Source: Pseudarthrobacter sp. BIM B-2242 | GTDB taxonomy: Bacteria; Actinomycetota; Actinomycetes; Actinomycetales; Micrococcaceae | Length of the DNA: 64,000 bases | Assembly (NCBI RefSeq): GCF_014764445.1 | Contig: NZ_CP061721.1 | Span: 372,001 to 436,000, forward strand | Reading direction: 5' to 3' | In this document: piece by piece, positions 15,415 through 23,941 of the stretch | Layout: every line of letters begins with the position of its first letter | Position numbering within the stretch: position 1 is the first letter of the stretch | Made by a program: the position numbers and the translations under genes | Notes under the pieces: generated by a model | The model's input: the letters and a program-made list of their open reading frames with translations, nothing else | Told to the model about the DNA's origin: nothing | Databases searched by the model: none

Positions 15415-16661
15415 GAATCTCAATGGTTTCAGAACACGCCAGTCCGCTGGCCGCACTGGGCGGGGTGGATGCCGGCGGGCAGAACGTCCACGTGGCGGCC
15501 CTGTCCGAGGCCCTCGCCAGGCGGGGCCACAGCGTCACGGTCTACACGCGGCGCGACGCTCCTGAGCTGGACCGCCGCGTAAGAGTGGGGCCAGGGCTGG
15601 ACGTTGTCCATGTGGACGCCGGGCCCGCCCGCCACATCCCCAAGGACGAACTGCTCCCCTTGATGGGGGAGTTGGCCGACGGCATTGCCCGGGACTGGGG
15701 GCAGCGGCCGCCGGACGTGGTGCACGGCCATTTCTGGATGTCGGGCCTGGCAGCGCTCGACGCGGCACGGCGGGACACCGCGTTCCGGGTCCCGATGGTC
15801 CAGACGTTCCACGCGCTCGGCACCGTCAAACGCCGGTTTCAGGGCGCAGAAGACACCAGCCCCCGCGAACGCCGCTGGCTGGAGCCCGGCGTGGGACGTG
15901 ATGCCGACCGGATCATCGCCACCTGCCCGGACGAGGTCTTCGAACTGAAAGCCATGGGCATCGACACCGGCAAGGTGTCCATCGCACCCTGCGGCGTGGA
16001 CCTGGGGCTCTTCACCACCGCCGCCCCTGCCGCCCCGCGCACCCGACGCCACCGCATCCTTTCCGTGGGCCGGCTGGTGCCCCGCAAGGGTGTTGACCTG
16101 GTGATCCGCGCCCTCCCGCTTCTCGCCGCGGCGGGACATCACGACGTCGAGCTCCTCATCGTGGGCGGCGGCGCCGACCCCGGGGTGCTTCACTCGGATC
16201 CGGAAGTGCGGCGCCTCATGGCACTCGCCGCCGGGCTCGGCGTCCTGCCCCAGGTGACCTTCAGGGGGCAGGTGCCGCGCGCTGACATGCCCGGGATCTT
16301 CCGCAGCGCAAACGCCGTGGTCTGTACTCCCTGGTATGAGCCGTTTGGCATCGTCCCGTTGGAGGCGATGGCGTGTGGCGTGCCCGTGGTGGCTGCCGCC
16401 GTCGGCGGGCTCCGCGACACAGTAGTGGACCACGGCACGGGGATCCACGTGCCGCCGCGGGATCCGGAGGCCATCGCCTCCGCACTGGGGCTCCTCCTCG
16501 GTGACCCGGCGCTGCAGGCAGAACTGGGCGCCGCCGGGCAGCAGCGGGCGCGCTCGCGGTATTCCTGGGACCGTGTGGCCGCCGAGACTGAGAAGGCTTA
16601 CCAGGCGGCGATGTCGGGCATGGCCGCCGGACAGGTCCGGATGGAAGGAGCGGCGCTGTGA
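15411..16661 (+). CDS. Glycosyltransferase family 4
   Basis: The 416-residue protein is a full-length GT4 enzyme with an N-terminal Rossmann domain of the sucrose-phosphate-synthase/MshA type (MVSEHASPLAALGGVDAGGQNVHV, VVHGHFWMSGLAAL) and the donor-site motif EPFGIVPLEAMACGVPVVAAAVGG near residue 315. ILSVGRLVPRKGVDLVI marks the start of the second domain. It overlaps both neighbours by four bases. It resembles enzymes that use UDP- or GDP-hexoses; in this operon the donor could also be a nucleotide-heptose. Confidence 0.88.
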   Translation: MRISMVSEHASPLAALGGVDAGGQNVHVAALSEALARRGHSVTVYTRRDAPELDRRVRVGPGLDVVHVDAGPARHIPKDELLPLMGELADGIARDWGQRPPDVVHGHFWMSGLAALDAARRDTAFRVPMVQTFHALGTVKRRFQGAEDTSPRERRWLEPGVGRDADRIIATCPDEVFELKAMGIDTGKVSIAPCGVDLGLFTTAAPAAPRTRRHRILSVGRLVPRKGVDLVIRALPLLAAAGHHDVELLIVGGGADPGVLHSDPEVRRLMALAAGLGVLPQVTFRGQVPRADMPGIFRSANAVVCTPWYEPFGIVPLEAMACGVPVVAAAVGGLRDTVVDHGTGIHVPPRDPEAIASALGLLLGDPALQAELGAAGQQRARSRYSWDRVAAETEKAYQAAMSGMAAGQVRMEGAAL

Positions 16662-17347
16662 CTGCCGAATGGTTCCTCCGGGAACAGGACCTCCAAGCCC
16701 TGGCCGGGGAGGCTGCCTTACCGGGGCTGGCGCCTGCGAATGAGGCAGCGAAGGCCGCTGCCGCCGATGCTGTGCGGGTCCATCTGGACAACGTCGTTCC
16801 GGCGCTGGATTCGCTCCGCGGCCAGTCCGCCCGCCTCGCCGCGTGGGGCGTTGAACTGGCGAACCGGATGCTCAGCGGCCAGCGGCTCCTTGCTGCCGGG
16901 AACGGCGGCTCCGCGGCCGAGGCCCAACACCTGACCGCCGAACTCGTGGGCAGGTTCGACGGCGAGCGCGTCCCGTTCTCCGCCATCTCACTGCATGCGG
17001 AAACCTCTGCGGTCACGGCCATCGCCAACGACTACGGCTACGAGGAAGTGTTCGCCCGCCAGGTCCGCGCGCACGGGCGCTCCGGCGACGTGCTGGTCCT
17101 GCTGTCCACCAGCGGCAACAGCCCCAACCTGCTCCGTGCAGTGGAAGCGGCCGGGCGGCTTGGCCTCACCACCTGGGCGCTCACCGGGCCGGGCCCCAAC
17201 CCCCTCGCCACCGCGTGCGATGAGGCGGTCCTGATCGAAAGCCTTAACGCCAACGCCCAGGAAGCCCACCTGATCGCCCTGCATGCGCTCTGCCGGGCCT
17301 TCGAGTGCGAGGTTGACCGCCGAACCTCAAGGACGGGCCAGCCATGA
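16658..17347 (+). CDS. gmhA: SIS-domain sedoheptulose-7-phosphate isomerase-like protein
   Basis: The 229-residue protein has a SIS fold close to GmhA: AAGNGGSAAEAQHLTAELVGRF at the substrate phosphate loop, AIANDYGYEEVFARQV, and LLSTSGNSPNLLRAVEAA. GmhA turns sedoheptulose 7-phosphate into heptose 7-phosphate, the entry step of the pathway. It is about 30 residues longer at the N-terminus than typical GmhA. The GTG at 16658 has AAGGAG at a good distance and overlaps the previous stop. Its place next to an HldE-like gene supports this role over DiaA-type SIS proteins. Confidence 0.85.
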   Translation: MTAEWFLREQDLQALAGEAALPGLAPANEAAKAAAADAVRVHLDNVVPALDSLRGQSARLAAWGVELANRMLSGQRLLAAGNGGSAAEAQHLTAELVGRFDGERVPFSAISLHAETSAVTAIANDYGYEEVFARQVRAHGRSGDVLVLLSTSGNSPNLLRAVEAAGRLGLTTWALTGPGPNPLATACDEAVLIESLNANAQEAHLIALHALCRAFECEVDRRTSRTGQP

Positions 17348-18726
17348 GCATCGTCGTTGTAGGGGACGTGATCCTCGACGTTGACCTGTCCGGGGAAGCT
17401 ACCCGGCTCAGCCCGGACGCTCCCGTCCCCGTGGTGGATGTGTCCGGCATCAGGCGCCGCGCGGGCGGAGCAGGGCTGGTGGCCCGGATGCTCGCTGAAG
17501 ACGGCTGGCCCGTGACGCTGGTGACGGTCCTGGCGGACGACGACGCCGGGCGGCACGTGGAGGCTGCACTCGCCGGGGTGCGTGTGGTGGCCGGTCCGAG
17601 CGGCTCCCCGACACCGGTCAAGACGCGCGTCCGGGCAGGCACCCACGCGGTGGTCCGGATTGATGAGGACTGCGGCAGGCCGGTGGCACCGGACGTAACC
17701 CCCGCGATGCTGCGGGCAGTGGCCAAAGCCCGTGCCATTATTGTGGCCGACTACGGCCGCGGCCTGGCCGCCAACCCCCAGTTGCGGGAACTGCTCGAAA
17801 GGCTGGCCGATGACGTCCCGGTGGTCTGGGACCCGCACCCGTCCGGTGCCCCGCCTGTTCCCGGCGTCGCTGTGGTGACGCCGAACCTGGCGGAGGCGCA
17901 CCAGTCTGCCCGCACCCGGCCGGCCGGTCCGTATGGACCGGCGGCTGCTGACGGGGCGGGCGAGGTGGCCGGCATCCTGCTGGATGAGTGGCACAGCCGC
18001 GCGGTCCTGGTCACCACCGGGGAACGCGGGGCAACCCTGCTGCTCGAACGGGACCGCACGCCGCGTCCCATCCTGGCACCGCGGGTTGAGGCAGCGGACC
18101 CTTGCGGAGCCGGGGACAGGCTGGCCGCGAGTGTGGCCGTGCACCTCCTGGAAGGCAGGGACCTTGAGGATGCCGCCGTCCTGGCCGTCCACGAGGCCGC
18201 CGATTTCCTGGCGGCCGGGGGTGTGGCCTCGCTGCCGGACCGGCGCGGACACGGCAAAGTCCGGCACCGCCCCGCCGAGCCCCTGCTGCTGGTCCGGCGG
18301 GTGCGGGAAAACGGCGGCAAGGTGGTTGCCACCGGCGGCTGCTTCGACCTGCTGCACGCCGGCCACGTGAGGTCACTGGCTGCCGCGCGGGAGCTGGGCG
18401 ACTGCCTGATTGTCTGCCTGAACTCCGATGCCTCCGTGCGCCGGCTGAAAGGCGACCAGCGTCCCATCATGGGCCAGCAGGACAGGGCCGAGCTGTTGCT
18501 TGCCCTGGAATGCGTGGATGCGGTCATGATTTTTGACGAAGACACCCCCGAAGCCGTCCTGGACCGGCTCCGTCCCGACATCTGGGCCAAAGGCGGGGAC
18601 TACAAGGGCGAAAGGCTGCCCGAAGCCGACCTGGTGGAAAGCTGGGGCGGGCGCTGCGTCACCGTGCCCTACCACCCGGCCCGGTCCTCCACCGCCTTGG
18701 CCGAAGCCCTCGCGAAAGTCAGCTGA
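17344..18726 (+). CDS. HldE-like bifunctional heptose kinase/nucleotidyltransferase, copy 1
   Basis: The 460-residue protein joins a PfkB/ribokinase domain (about 1-300) to a nucleotidyltransferase (about 325-460). The kinase keeps the catalytic GAGD (DPCGAGDRLAA), but its substrate loop reads AGGAGLVARMLAE where HldE normally has GGAANVAMN, so the conserved Asn is gone. The transferase keeps GGCFDLLHAGHVRSL with the HxGH motif, LNSDASVRRLKG and AKGGDYKGE. HldE phosphorylates heptose 7-phosphate and later adds AMP to heptose 1-phosphate (CMP or GMP in relatives). The kinase half may have changed substrate. It overlaps gmhA by four bases. Confidence 0.85.
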   Translation: MSIVVVGDVILDVDLSGEATRLSPDAPVPVVDVSGIRRRAGGAGLVARMLAEDGWPVTLVTVLADDDAGRHVEAALAGVRVVAGPSGSPTPVKTRVRAGTHAVVRIDEDCGRPVAPDVTPAMLRAVAKARAIIVADYGRGLAANPQLRELLERLADDVPVVWDPHPSGAPPVPGVAVVTPNLAEAHQSARTRPAGPYGPAAADGAGEVAGILLDEWHSRAVLVTTGERGATLLLERDRTPRPILAPRVEAADPCGAGDRLAASVAVHLLEGRDLEDAAVLAVHEAADFLAAGGVASLPDRRGHGKVRHRPAEPLLLVRRVRENGGKVVATGGCFDLLHAGHVRSLAAARELGDCLIVCLNSDASVRRLKGDQRPIMGQQDRAELLLALECVDAVMIFDEDTPEAVLDRLRPDIWAKGGDYKGERLPEADLVESWGGRCVTVPYHPARSSTALAEALAKVS

Positions 18727-18751
18727 ACCAATCCCCACTGAAAGGAACACC

Positions 18752-19453
18752 ATGAACACTGAGCCATCCTGGCCTGGCCGGGTCCTGGTCACGGGAGGTG
18801 CCTCCGGACTTGGCGCCGCCGTCGTCGATGCTGTGCTGAAAGCCGGCGGGACACCCGTGGTGCTGGACCGCGACATCAGCAGCGTCTCCGGCGTGAAGGC
18901 TTTCGAGGTGGACGTTGCAGACCGTTCAGCGGTGGAACAGACCGTCCGGGAGGCGGCGGAGTCGCTGGGCGGACTCGATGCGGTGGTCACCGCTGCCGGA
19001 ATCGACCGCTGCGGAAAATTGGCGGACGTCGCGGCGGAAGAATGGGAGAAGGTGATCGGCGTGAACCTCCTCGGCACGGTATCGGTGGTCCGGGCCGCCC
19101 TGCCGTACCTGAAGACCTCGCACGGCAGGGTGGTGACGGTGGCGTCCACCCTGGGCAAGCGGGCCGTGGCGGATGCCACGGCGTACTGTGCCTCCAAGTT
19201 CGGCGTCATCGGCTTCACGCACGCCCTGGCAGCCGAGACCGGCGGGGAGATCGGCGTGACCGCCATGATTCCCGGCGGCATGAAGACCCGCTTCTTCGAC
19301 GACCGGACCGAGCAGTACAAACCGCAGGACGATTCCCGTCTGAACAGCCCCGGGAACGTGGCCCGGGCCATCCTCTTTGTCCTGTCCCAGCCGCCGGGCT
19401 GCGAGGTGCGGGAGATGCTGATCTGCCATCCGGAGGAAGGCTCCTGGCCGTGA
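18752..19453 (+). CDS. Short-chain dehydrogenase/reductase
   Basis: The 233-residue classical SDR has the cofactor loop VTGGASGLGAAVVDAVL, VTAAGIDR, the catalytic Ser in VVTVASTLGKR and the active-site YxxxK (AYCASKFG). It is not HldD, the extended-SDR ADP-heptose epimerase, which is longer. It could reduce or epimerise a sugar intermediate of the cluster. AAAGGAAC precedes the ATG. It follows the HldE-like gene by 25 bp and is the last gene of the plus-strand run. Confidence 0.85.
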   Translation: MNTEPSWPGRVLVTGGASGLGAAVVDAVLKAGGTPVVLDRDISSVSGVKAFEVDVADRSAVEQTVREAAESLGGLDAVVTAAGIDRCGKLADVAAEEWEKVIGVNLLGTVSVVRAALPYLKTSHGRVVTVASTLGKRAVADATAYCASKFGVIGFTHALAAETGGEIGVTAMIPGGMKTRFFDDRTEQYKPQDDSRLNSPGNVARAILFVLSQPPGCEVREMLICHPEEGSWP

Positions 19454-19457
19454 CGGG

Positions 19458-20606
19458 TCAGTGCAACAGGCTGCGGACGTCCGCGTACACGTCCCCGGGC
19501 CGGATGCCGGCCACCAATGAACCGTTGTGCGGGCAGCGCGGGGCCGTCCACCCCACCTGCGTGACGTCCGCGCCGCACACCGGGCAGTTCGTCACCCAGG
19601 ACAGATGGACCCGGTGCCTGCCGCGCCCCAGCGGACCGGAGGTCAGCGCGTTGCCGGCCCAGTAGATCCCCACTGTGGGCGTGCCGAGCGCCTGCGCCAG
19701 GTGGCGGGGGCCGCTGTCGTTGGCCAGAACCACGTCTGCGCGGGCCAGCAGTGCGGCCAGTTCCCCGAGCCCCAGCATCCCGGCGACGGAGGCAACCGGG
19801 GGCTCACCGCTGTGCGTGGACCTCCCGGTGGTTCCCCCTGCGGGACGCCCGACGGCGGCACTCACCACGGCGTCCGCCAGCCCCGTTTCACTGTGGTCAC
19901 CGACCACCAGGACGCGGGCGCCGTCGTCGGCCGCTGCCCGGGCGACCGCGCCGAAACTGCCTGCAGGCCAGTGACGCCGCGGGTCGGTGGCACCGGGGTG
20001 GAGCACCAGCAGCGGCTGGCCGTCGGGCGGGAGTGCCGCTCCCAGGGTTTCCGGCAGCCGGGCCACAAACTCCGCCCGCGGATCGAGCCGGGCCTCCAGG
20101 TGGACGGGCGGGGCGCCGGCCAGTCCGGCAACTTCCAGCGAGCGCAGCGGTTCGTGCTGGTAGTACACGTAGGGCAGGGTGCGTTCCAGCGGGGCGGCGT
20201 CCGGTGTGCCGGAACCCACCGTATGCCGCGCCTGCAGTTGCAGCAGGAAGGGGTTGGAGAAGCGGCCGCCGCCGTGGAGCTGCACGGCAAGGTCGAACTG
20301 CCGTTCTCGTGCGGCACGGAAGAAGGATTCCATGGCGGCCGGATCCTCATGTCCGGGCCGTACCCCTTCGGCGACGGGCAGGACCATCACGTCGTCAAAG
20401 CCGGTGTGCGCGGCGGACACGAGCGCCTCGTGAACGGGCGTGCCCAGCAGCGTGACGGTGCTGCCGGGGTAGGCCGCTTTCAGCGCCGGCACGGCCGGGA
20501 GGGCGAACATCAGGTCGCCCAGGCCGCCGCCGCGCAGCAGCGCGATCCGGGAAACGCCGTCGAACCTGTCCAGCAGCGGCCCGATGCCGGTGGCGGTCTG
20601 TTCCAT
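19458..20606 (-). CDS. GT9 heptosyltransferase-like protein with a Cys-rich C-terminal insertion
   Basis: The 382-residue protein has GT9 motifs LLRGGGLGDLMFALPAVPAL, LLVLHPGATDPRRHWPAGS and VVLANDSGPRHLAQALGTPTVGIYW. Near the C-terminus it has CPVCGADVTQVGWTAPRCPHN, a C-x2-C then C-x-H arrangement that looks like a small metal-binding ribbon and is not part of the GT9 core that I know. The frame stays open far upstream, but that part only mirrors the aldehyde dehydrogenase gene; the ATG at 20606 starts the family N-terminus. It ends four bases after the convergent SDR stop. Confidence 0.85.
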   Translation of the reverse strand: MEQTATGIGPLLDRFDGVSRIALLRGGGLGDLMFALPAVPALKAAYPGSTVTLLGTPVHEALVSAAHTGFDDVMVLPVAEGVRPGHEDPAAMESFFRAARERQFDLAVQLHGGGRFSNPFLLQLQARHTVGSGTPDAAPLERTLPYVYYQHEPLRSLEVAGLAGAPPVHLEARLDPRAEFVARLPETLGAALPPDGQPLLVLHPGATDPRRHWPAGSFGAVARAAADDGARVLVVGDHSETGLADAVVSAAVGRPAGGTTGRSTHSGEPPVASVAGMLGLGELAALLARADVVLANDSGPRHLAQALGTPTVGIYWAGNALTSGPLGRGRHRVHLSWVTNCPVCGADVTQVGWTAPRCPHNGSLVAGIRPGDVYADVRSLLH

Positions 20607-20780
20607 GCGGGCCCCTTCCGTATTGCGCACGCCCGTTTCCCGCTGCGTTCGTGCCGCGTGGTGCCACCCTACGGATGCGCGGCGCCGCTGGCTAGAGGGG
20701 CACCCTGCCTTGGCGCGGCTGTGTAAACACCTGTTCCCGGGGTACGGGACCGCAAGGACAAGTACGTACGGAGGAGTTCC

Positions 20781-22313
20781 ATGCATACGACTGCCAAGCC
20801 CGGCACACCCACCGGCCAGACCCTTGACGGCACCGGACTGACCATCTGCGATCCCCGCACGGGAGAGTACCTGTGGTCCGTCCCCGAAGCTGAACCCGTC
20901 GCGGTGAACCATGCCGTCGAGGTGGCCCGGAGCGCGGCCGTCCGCTGGGCGGCCGTCGCACCGGGAGAGCGGGGCGCCGCACTCCGGGCCGCGGCGCGGG
21001 CCCTCGACGCCGCAGCGGGGGAGCTGGCCGGCCTGAACAGCAGCGAAACCGGACGCCCGTTCGAGGAGGCCCTGGCCGGGATAGCCGCCGGCGTCTCCAC
21101 GCTGGAACAGTACGCCGAGCTCGGCCCCCTGCACCGCGGCCACAGCCTGCTGGGCAACCGGTCGGCCTCTGATTACACGGTTGCCGAACCCCGCGGCGTG
21201 GCGGTTCTCCTCACTCCCTGGAACGATCCGGTGGCGGTGGCCTGCGGACTCATTGGCGCGGCCCTGGTCACCGGAAACACCGTGGTGCACAAGCCGAGTG
21301 AACGCTGCCCACGCCTCGGCGAGGCACTGGGGGAAGTGCTGGCAGCGGCGTTTCCGCCAGGGGTCCTGCTCACGGTCTCCGGCGGCGCCGGGGTGGGCGC
21401 GCTCCTGACCGGTGCCGCCGTCGATGTCATTGCCCATGTGGGCTCCAGTGCTGCCGGCACGCGGATTGCCCGTGCCGGGGCCAAAACCGGAGCCCATGTG
21501 ATCCGGGAGAACGGCGGCAACGATCCCCTGGTGGTGGACCGCGACGTGGACCCTGGCTGGGCTGCTGAGCAGGCTGCCATCGGTGCCTTCAGCAACAGCG
21601 GCCAGATCTGCACCTCGGTGGAACGGATCTACGTCCACGAAGCGATAGCTGCCCGCTTCTGCGCCGCCCTCGAAGCCGAAGCGGCGCTGCGCAACAGCAA
21701 CGGCAGCGTCGCCCCGCTGGTGGATACCAGGCTGCGTGACACCGTCCACGCCCAGGTTGCCGGGGCCCTTGAGCAGGGTGCGCGGGCGGTGGAAGGCGGC
21801 GCTGTTCCCGCCGGGCCCGGCGCCTTCTACCCGGCCACGGTCCTGCTCGGCTGCACGGACAGCATGCAGGTGATGACCGAGGAAACCTTCGGCCCGGTGG
21901 CAGCGGTCCAGGTGGTCGAAAACTTCGACGACGGGCTGCGGCTTGCGGGCAGTGGCCGCTACGGCCTGGCTGCAACGGTCCTGACGGGGAGCATCGCCCA
22001 CGTCCAGAAGGCCATCGCGGCCCTTCCAGTGGGCACCGTGAAAATCAACGAGGTCTTTGGCGGTGCGCCCGGCGGATCCGCCCAGCCGCGGGGTGCCAGC
22101 GGCGAGGGGTTCGGCTACGGCCCGGAGCTGCTGGACGAATTCACCCGGGTGAAGGTAGTGCATGTGGCAGCCCCGCCGGCGTTCGCCCTCCACCTGCCTG
22201 ATGAACCGATGCCGGATCCGGTGCAGGCCGGGAACGTTGTGGAGGAACAGATCAGGGATGAGGAGCCCCTGCGGGGAGGGCCTGACCGGGGCCGGGACGG
22301 CGGCCCGCAGTGA
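20781..22313 (+). CDS. Aldehyde dehydrogenase family protein
   Basis: The 510-residue protein has the NAD(P)-dependent aldehyde dehydrogenase core: LTPWNDPVAVACGLIGAALVTGN, GSSAAGTRIA, the general-base Glu in RENGGNDPLVV, and the catalytic Cys in FSNSGQICTSVERIYV. A C-terminal stretch of about 40 residues, rich in Pro, Glu and Arg, is extra. GGAGGAG precedes the ATG. Its stop overlaps the start of the second HldE-like gene (GTGA), so the pair should be co-translated. That pairing suggests oxidation of a sugar aldehyde or of a lactaldehyde- or glyceraldehyde-type product, but this is inference. Confidence 0.86.
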   Translation: MHTTAKPGTPTGQTLDGTGLTICDPRTGEYLWSVPEAEPVAVNHAVEVARSAAVRWAAVAPGERGAALRAAARALDAAAGELAGLNSSETGRPFEEALAGIAAGVSTLEQYAELGPLHRGHSLLGNRSASDYTVAEPRGVAVLLTPWNDPVAVACGLIGAALVTGNTVVHKPSERCPRLGEALGEVLAAAFPPGVLLTVSGGAGVGALLTGAAVDVIAHVGSSAAGTRIARAGAKTGAHVIRENGGNDPLVVDRDVDPGWAAEQAAIGAFSNSGQICTSVERIYVHEAIAARFCAALEAEAALRNSNGSVAPLVDTRLRDTVHAQVAGALEQGARAVEGGAVPAGPGAFYPATVLLGCTDSMQVMTEETFGPVAAVQVVENFDDGLRLAGSGRYGLAATVLTGSIAHVQKAIAALPVGTVKINEVFGGAPGGSAQPRGASGEGFGYGPELLDEFTRVKVVHVAAPPAFALHLPDEPMPDPVQAGNVVEEQIRDEEPLRGGPDRGRDGGPQ

Positions 22314-23881
22314 GCGCGGCGAAGGCATCCGGCGCATCAGCCGGCCCCGGCGGGGCGGGCGACCTGTCCAGCCAGCGTGCCCTCTCCGGCGGGCTTCCCC
22401 GGCGGTTGGCTGCCGAAAGCCCGGCCATCCTGGTGATCGGCGACGTTATGCTGGACGGCTGGTGGAGCGGCACCATTGAACGGCTCTGCCGGGAGGCCCC
22501 CGCCCCGGTAGTGGACGTCACCAGCCGCGAGTTCGCCCCCGGCGGGGCGGCCAATACCGCCATGAACCTGGCCGCCCTCGGCGCCAGGGTATCCGTGGCA
22601 GGCATCATCGGAACGGACGACGCCGGTGCAACGCTTCGGCGGAAACTCGAGGCGGCCGGCATTGACCTCAAGCACCTGCATTCCCATCCGGACATGGTCA
22701 CCACCACGAAGATCCGGATCAGCAGCGGCGGCCAGGTGATGCTGCGGATCGATGACTCGGCCACGGCTGTCCCGGCCGCCGCGCTGGCGGCGCTGGCCTC
22801 CTCGGTGCGCGCCGCCGTCGGACATCAGGACGCGGTACTGGTGTGCGACTACGGGACCGGGGTCCTGGCAGGCCCGGTCCGCGCCGCACTCGGGGAGGCA
22901 CTGAGGGTGGCGGAAACCGGCGTCGGTTCGGTCGCTGACCGCCCCCTGACGGTGGTTGACGCGCATGACCCGCGCCCGTGGGCCGGGCTGCGGCCGGACC
23001 TTGTCACCCCCAACGCCCAGGAAACTGCCCGGCTGCTGGACCTGCGCCTGGCAGAGGGCAACGGCCGCGTGGAAACCGTGACCGGGCATCGGGACGCCCT
23101 GCTTTCCTCCACTGGGGCCCGGGCGGTGGTGGTGACGCTGGACAGGGACGGAACCGTGCTCTTTGCCGCCGACGGAACCACGCACCGCACCTGGGCGCGG
23201 CCGGCCGCTGAGAAACAGGCGTCCGGGGCCGGCGATACCTTCGTGGCCGCCCTGACCCTGGCCCGGTCGGCGGGTCTTCCCCTGACGGCGAGCCTGGACC
23301 TCGCCCAGGCGGCCGCGGACGTGGTGGTGCACCAGCCCGGCACGTCCGTCTGCAGCACTGCCCAGCTCGCCAGGCACCTGGAGAGCTTCGCGGACACGGC
23401 GCTCAGCGCCGACGAACTTGTGCTGCAGGTTTCCGCGCACCGGGCCCACGGCCAGCGGATTGTGCTGACCAACGGCTGCTTCGACGTGCTGCACAGCGGG
23501 CACACCCGCTACCTGAACCAGGCCAAACAGCTCGGCGACGTGCTGGTGGTGGCCCTCAACAGCGACGACTCCGTCCGCCGCCTCAAGGGCCCGGGCCGGC
23601 CCATCAATCCCGGGGCCGACCGGGCGGCAGTGATCGCTGCCCTCAGCTGCGTGGACTACGTGACCATCTTCGATACACCCACGGCCAGCCCTCTGATCAG
23701 GCAGATCCAGCCCGATATCTACGCCAAGGGCGGTGACTACACCCCGGAGATGCTGGCGGAAACCGACGCCGTGGAGGAATACGGCGGCCGCGTCGTCATC
23801 CTCGATTATGTGGCGGAGCGCTCCACCACCGCCGTGGTCCAACGGATCCGCGACGGTGCAGTGGCAAACCCGGGTTCCTGA
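22310..23881 (+). CDS. hldE: HldE-like bifunctional heptose kinase/nucleotidyltransferase, copy 2
   Basis: The 523-residue protein is the more canonical of the two HldE homologues. The kinase domain (about 40-350) has VIGDVMLDGWWSGTIERL, the complete substrate loop APGGAANTAMNLAALG, DAVLVCDYGTGVL and the catalytic QASGAGDTFVAA. The nucleotidyltransferase domain (about 380-515) has TNGCFDVLHSGHTRYLNQA, ALNSDDSVRRLKG and YAKGGDYTPE. An N-terminal extension of about 35 residues is Ala/Ser/Gly-rich. The GTG start overlaps the aldehyde dehydrogenase stop. Two HldE copies in one island suggest two different activated sugars or divided kinase and transferase roles. Confidence 0.87.
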   Translation: MSAAKASGASAGPGGAGDLSSQRALSGGLPRRLAAESPAILVIGDVMLDGWWSGTIERLCREAPAPVVDVTSREFAPGGAANTAMNLAALGARVSVAGIIGTDDAGATLRRKLEAAGIDLKHLHSHPDMVTTTKIRISSGGQVMLRIDDSATAVPAAALAALASSVRAAVGHQDAVLVCDYGTGVLAGPVRAALGEALRVAETGVGSVADRPLTVVDAHDPRPWAGLRPDLVTPNAQETARLLDLRLAEGNGRVETVTGHRDALLSSTGARAVVVTLDRDGTVLFAADGTTHRTWARPAAEKQASGAGDTFVAALTLARSAGLPLTASLDLAQAAADVVVHQPGTSVCSTAQLARHLESFADTALSADELVLQVSAHRAHGQRIVLTNGCFDVLHSGHTRYLNQAKQLGDVLVVALNSDDSVRRLKGPGRPINPGADRAAVIAALSCVDYVTIFDTPTASPLIRQIQPDIYAKGGDYTPEMLAETDAVEEYGGRVVILDYVAERSTTAVVQRIRDGAVANPGS

Positions 23882-23905
23882 GGCCGCCGATTTGGGGTGA
23901 ACAAC

Positions 23906-23941
23906 TAGGGTTGAAGCATGACTGAAGCGGCACACGGATAA
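23906..23941 (+). promoter_or_regulatory. Leaderless-type promoter and 7-codon frame coupled to the next gene
   Basis: TAGGGT at 23906-23911 is a good -10 hexamer. Six bases later an ATG at 23918 opens MTEAAHG, whose TAA shares its last base with the ATG of the spermidine-synthase-like gene (TAATG). The geometry suggests a leaderless mRNA that starts at this ATG and passes ribosomes to the main gene. Confidence 0.45.

Noticed and set aside
18752..19453. SDR as the HldD ADP-heptose epimerase
   Set aside because: HldD is an extended SDR of about 310 residues with a different cofactor loop. This protein is a 233-residue classical SDR.
20607..22337. Long minus-strand open frame continuous with the GT9 gene, opposite the aldehyde dehydrogenase and HldE genes
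   Set aside because: The translation has no family similarity upstream of the GT9 start. The plus strand holds a clear aldehyde dehydrogenase with its catalytic residues, so this is the usual antisense openness of high-GC DNA.
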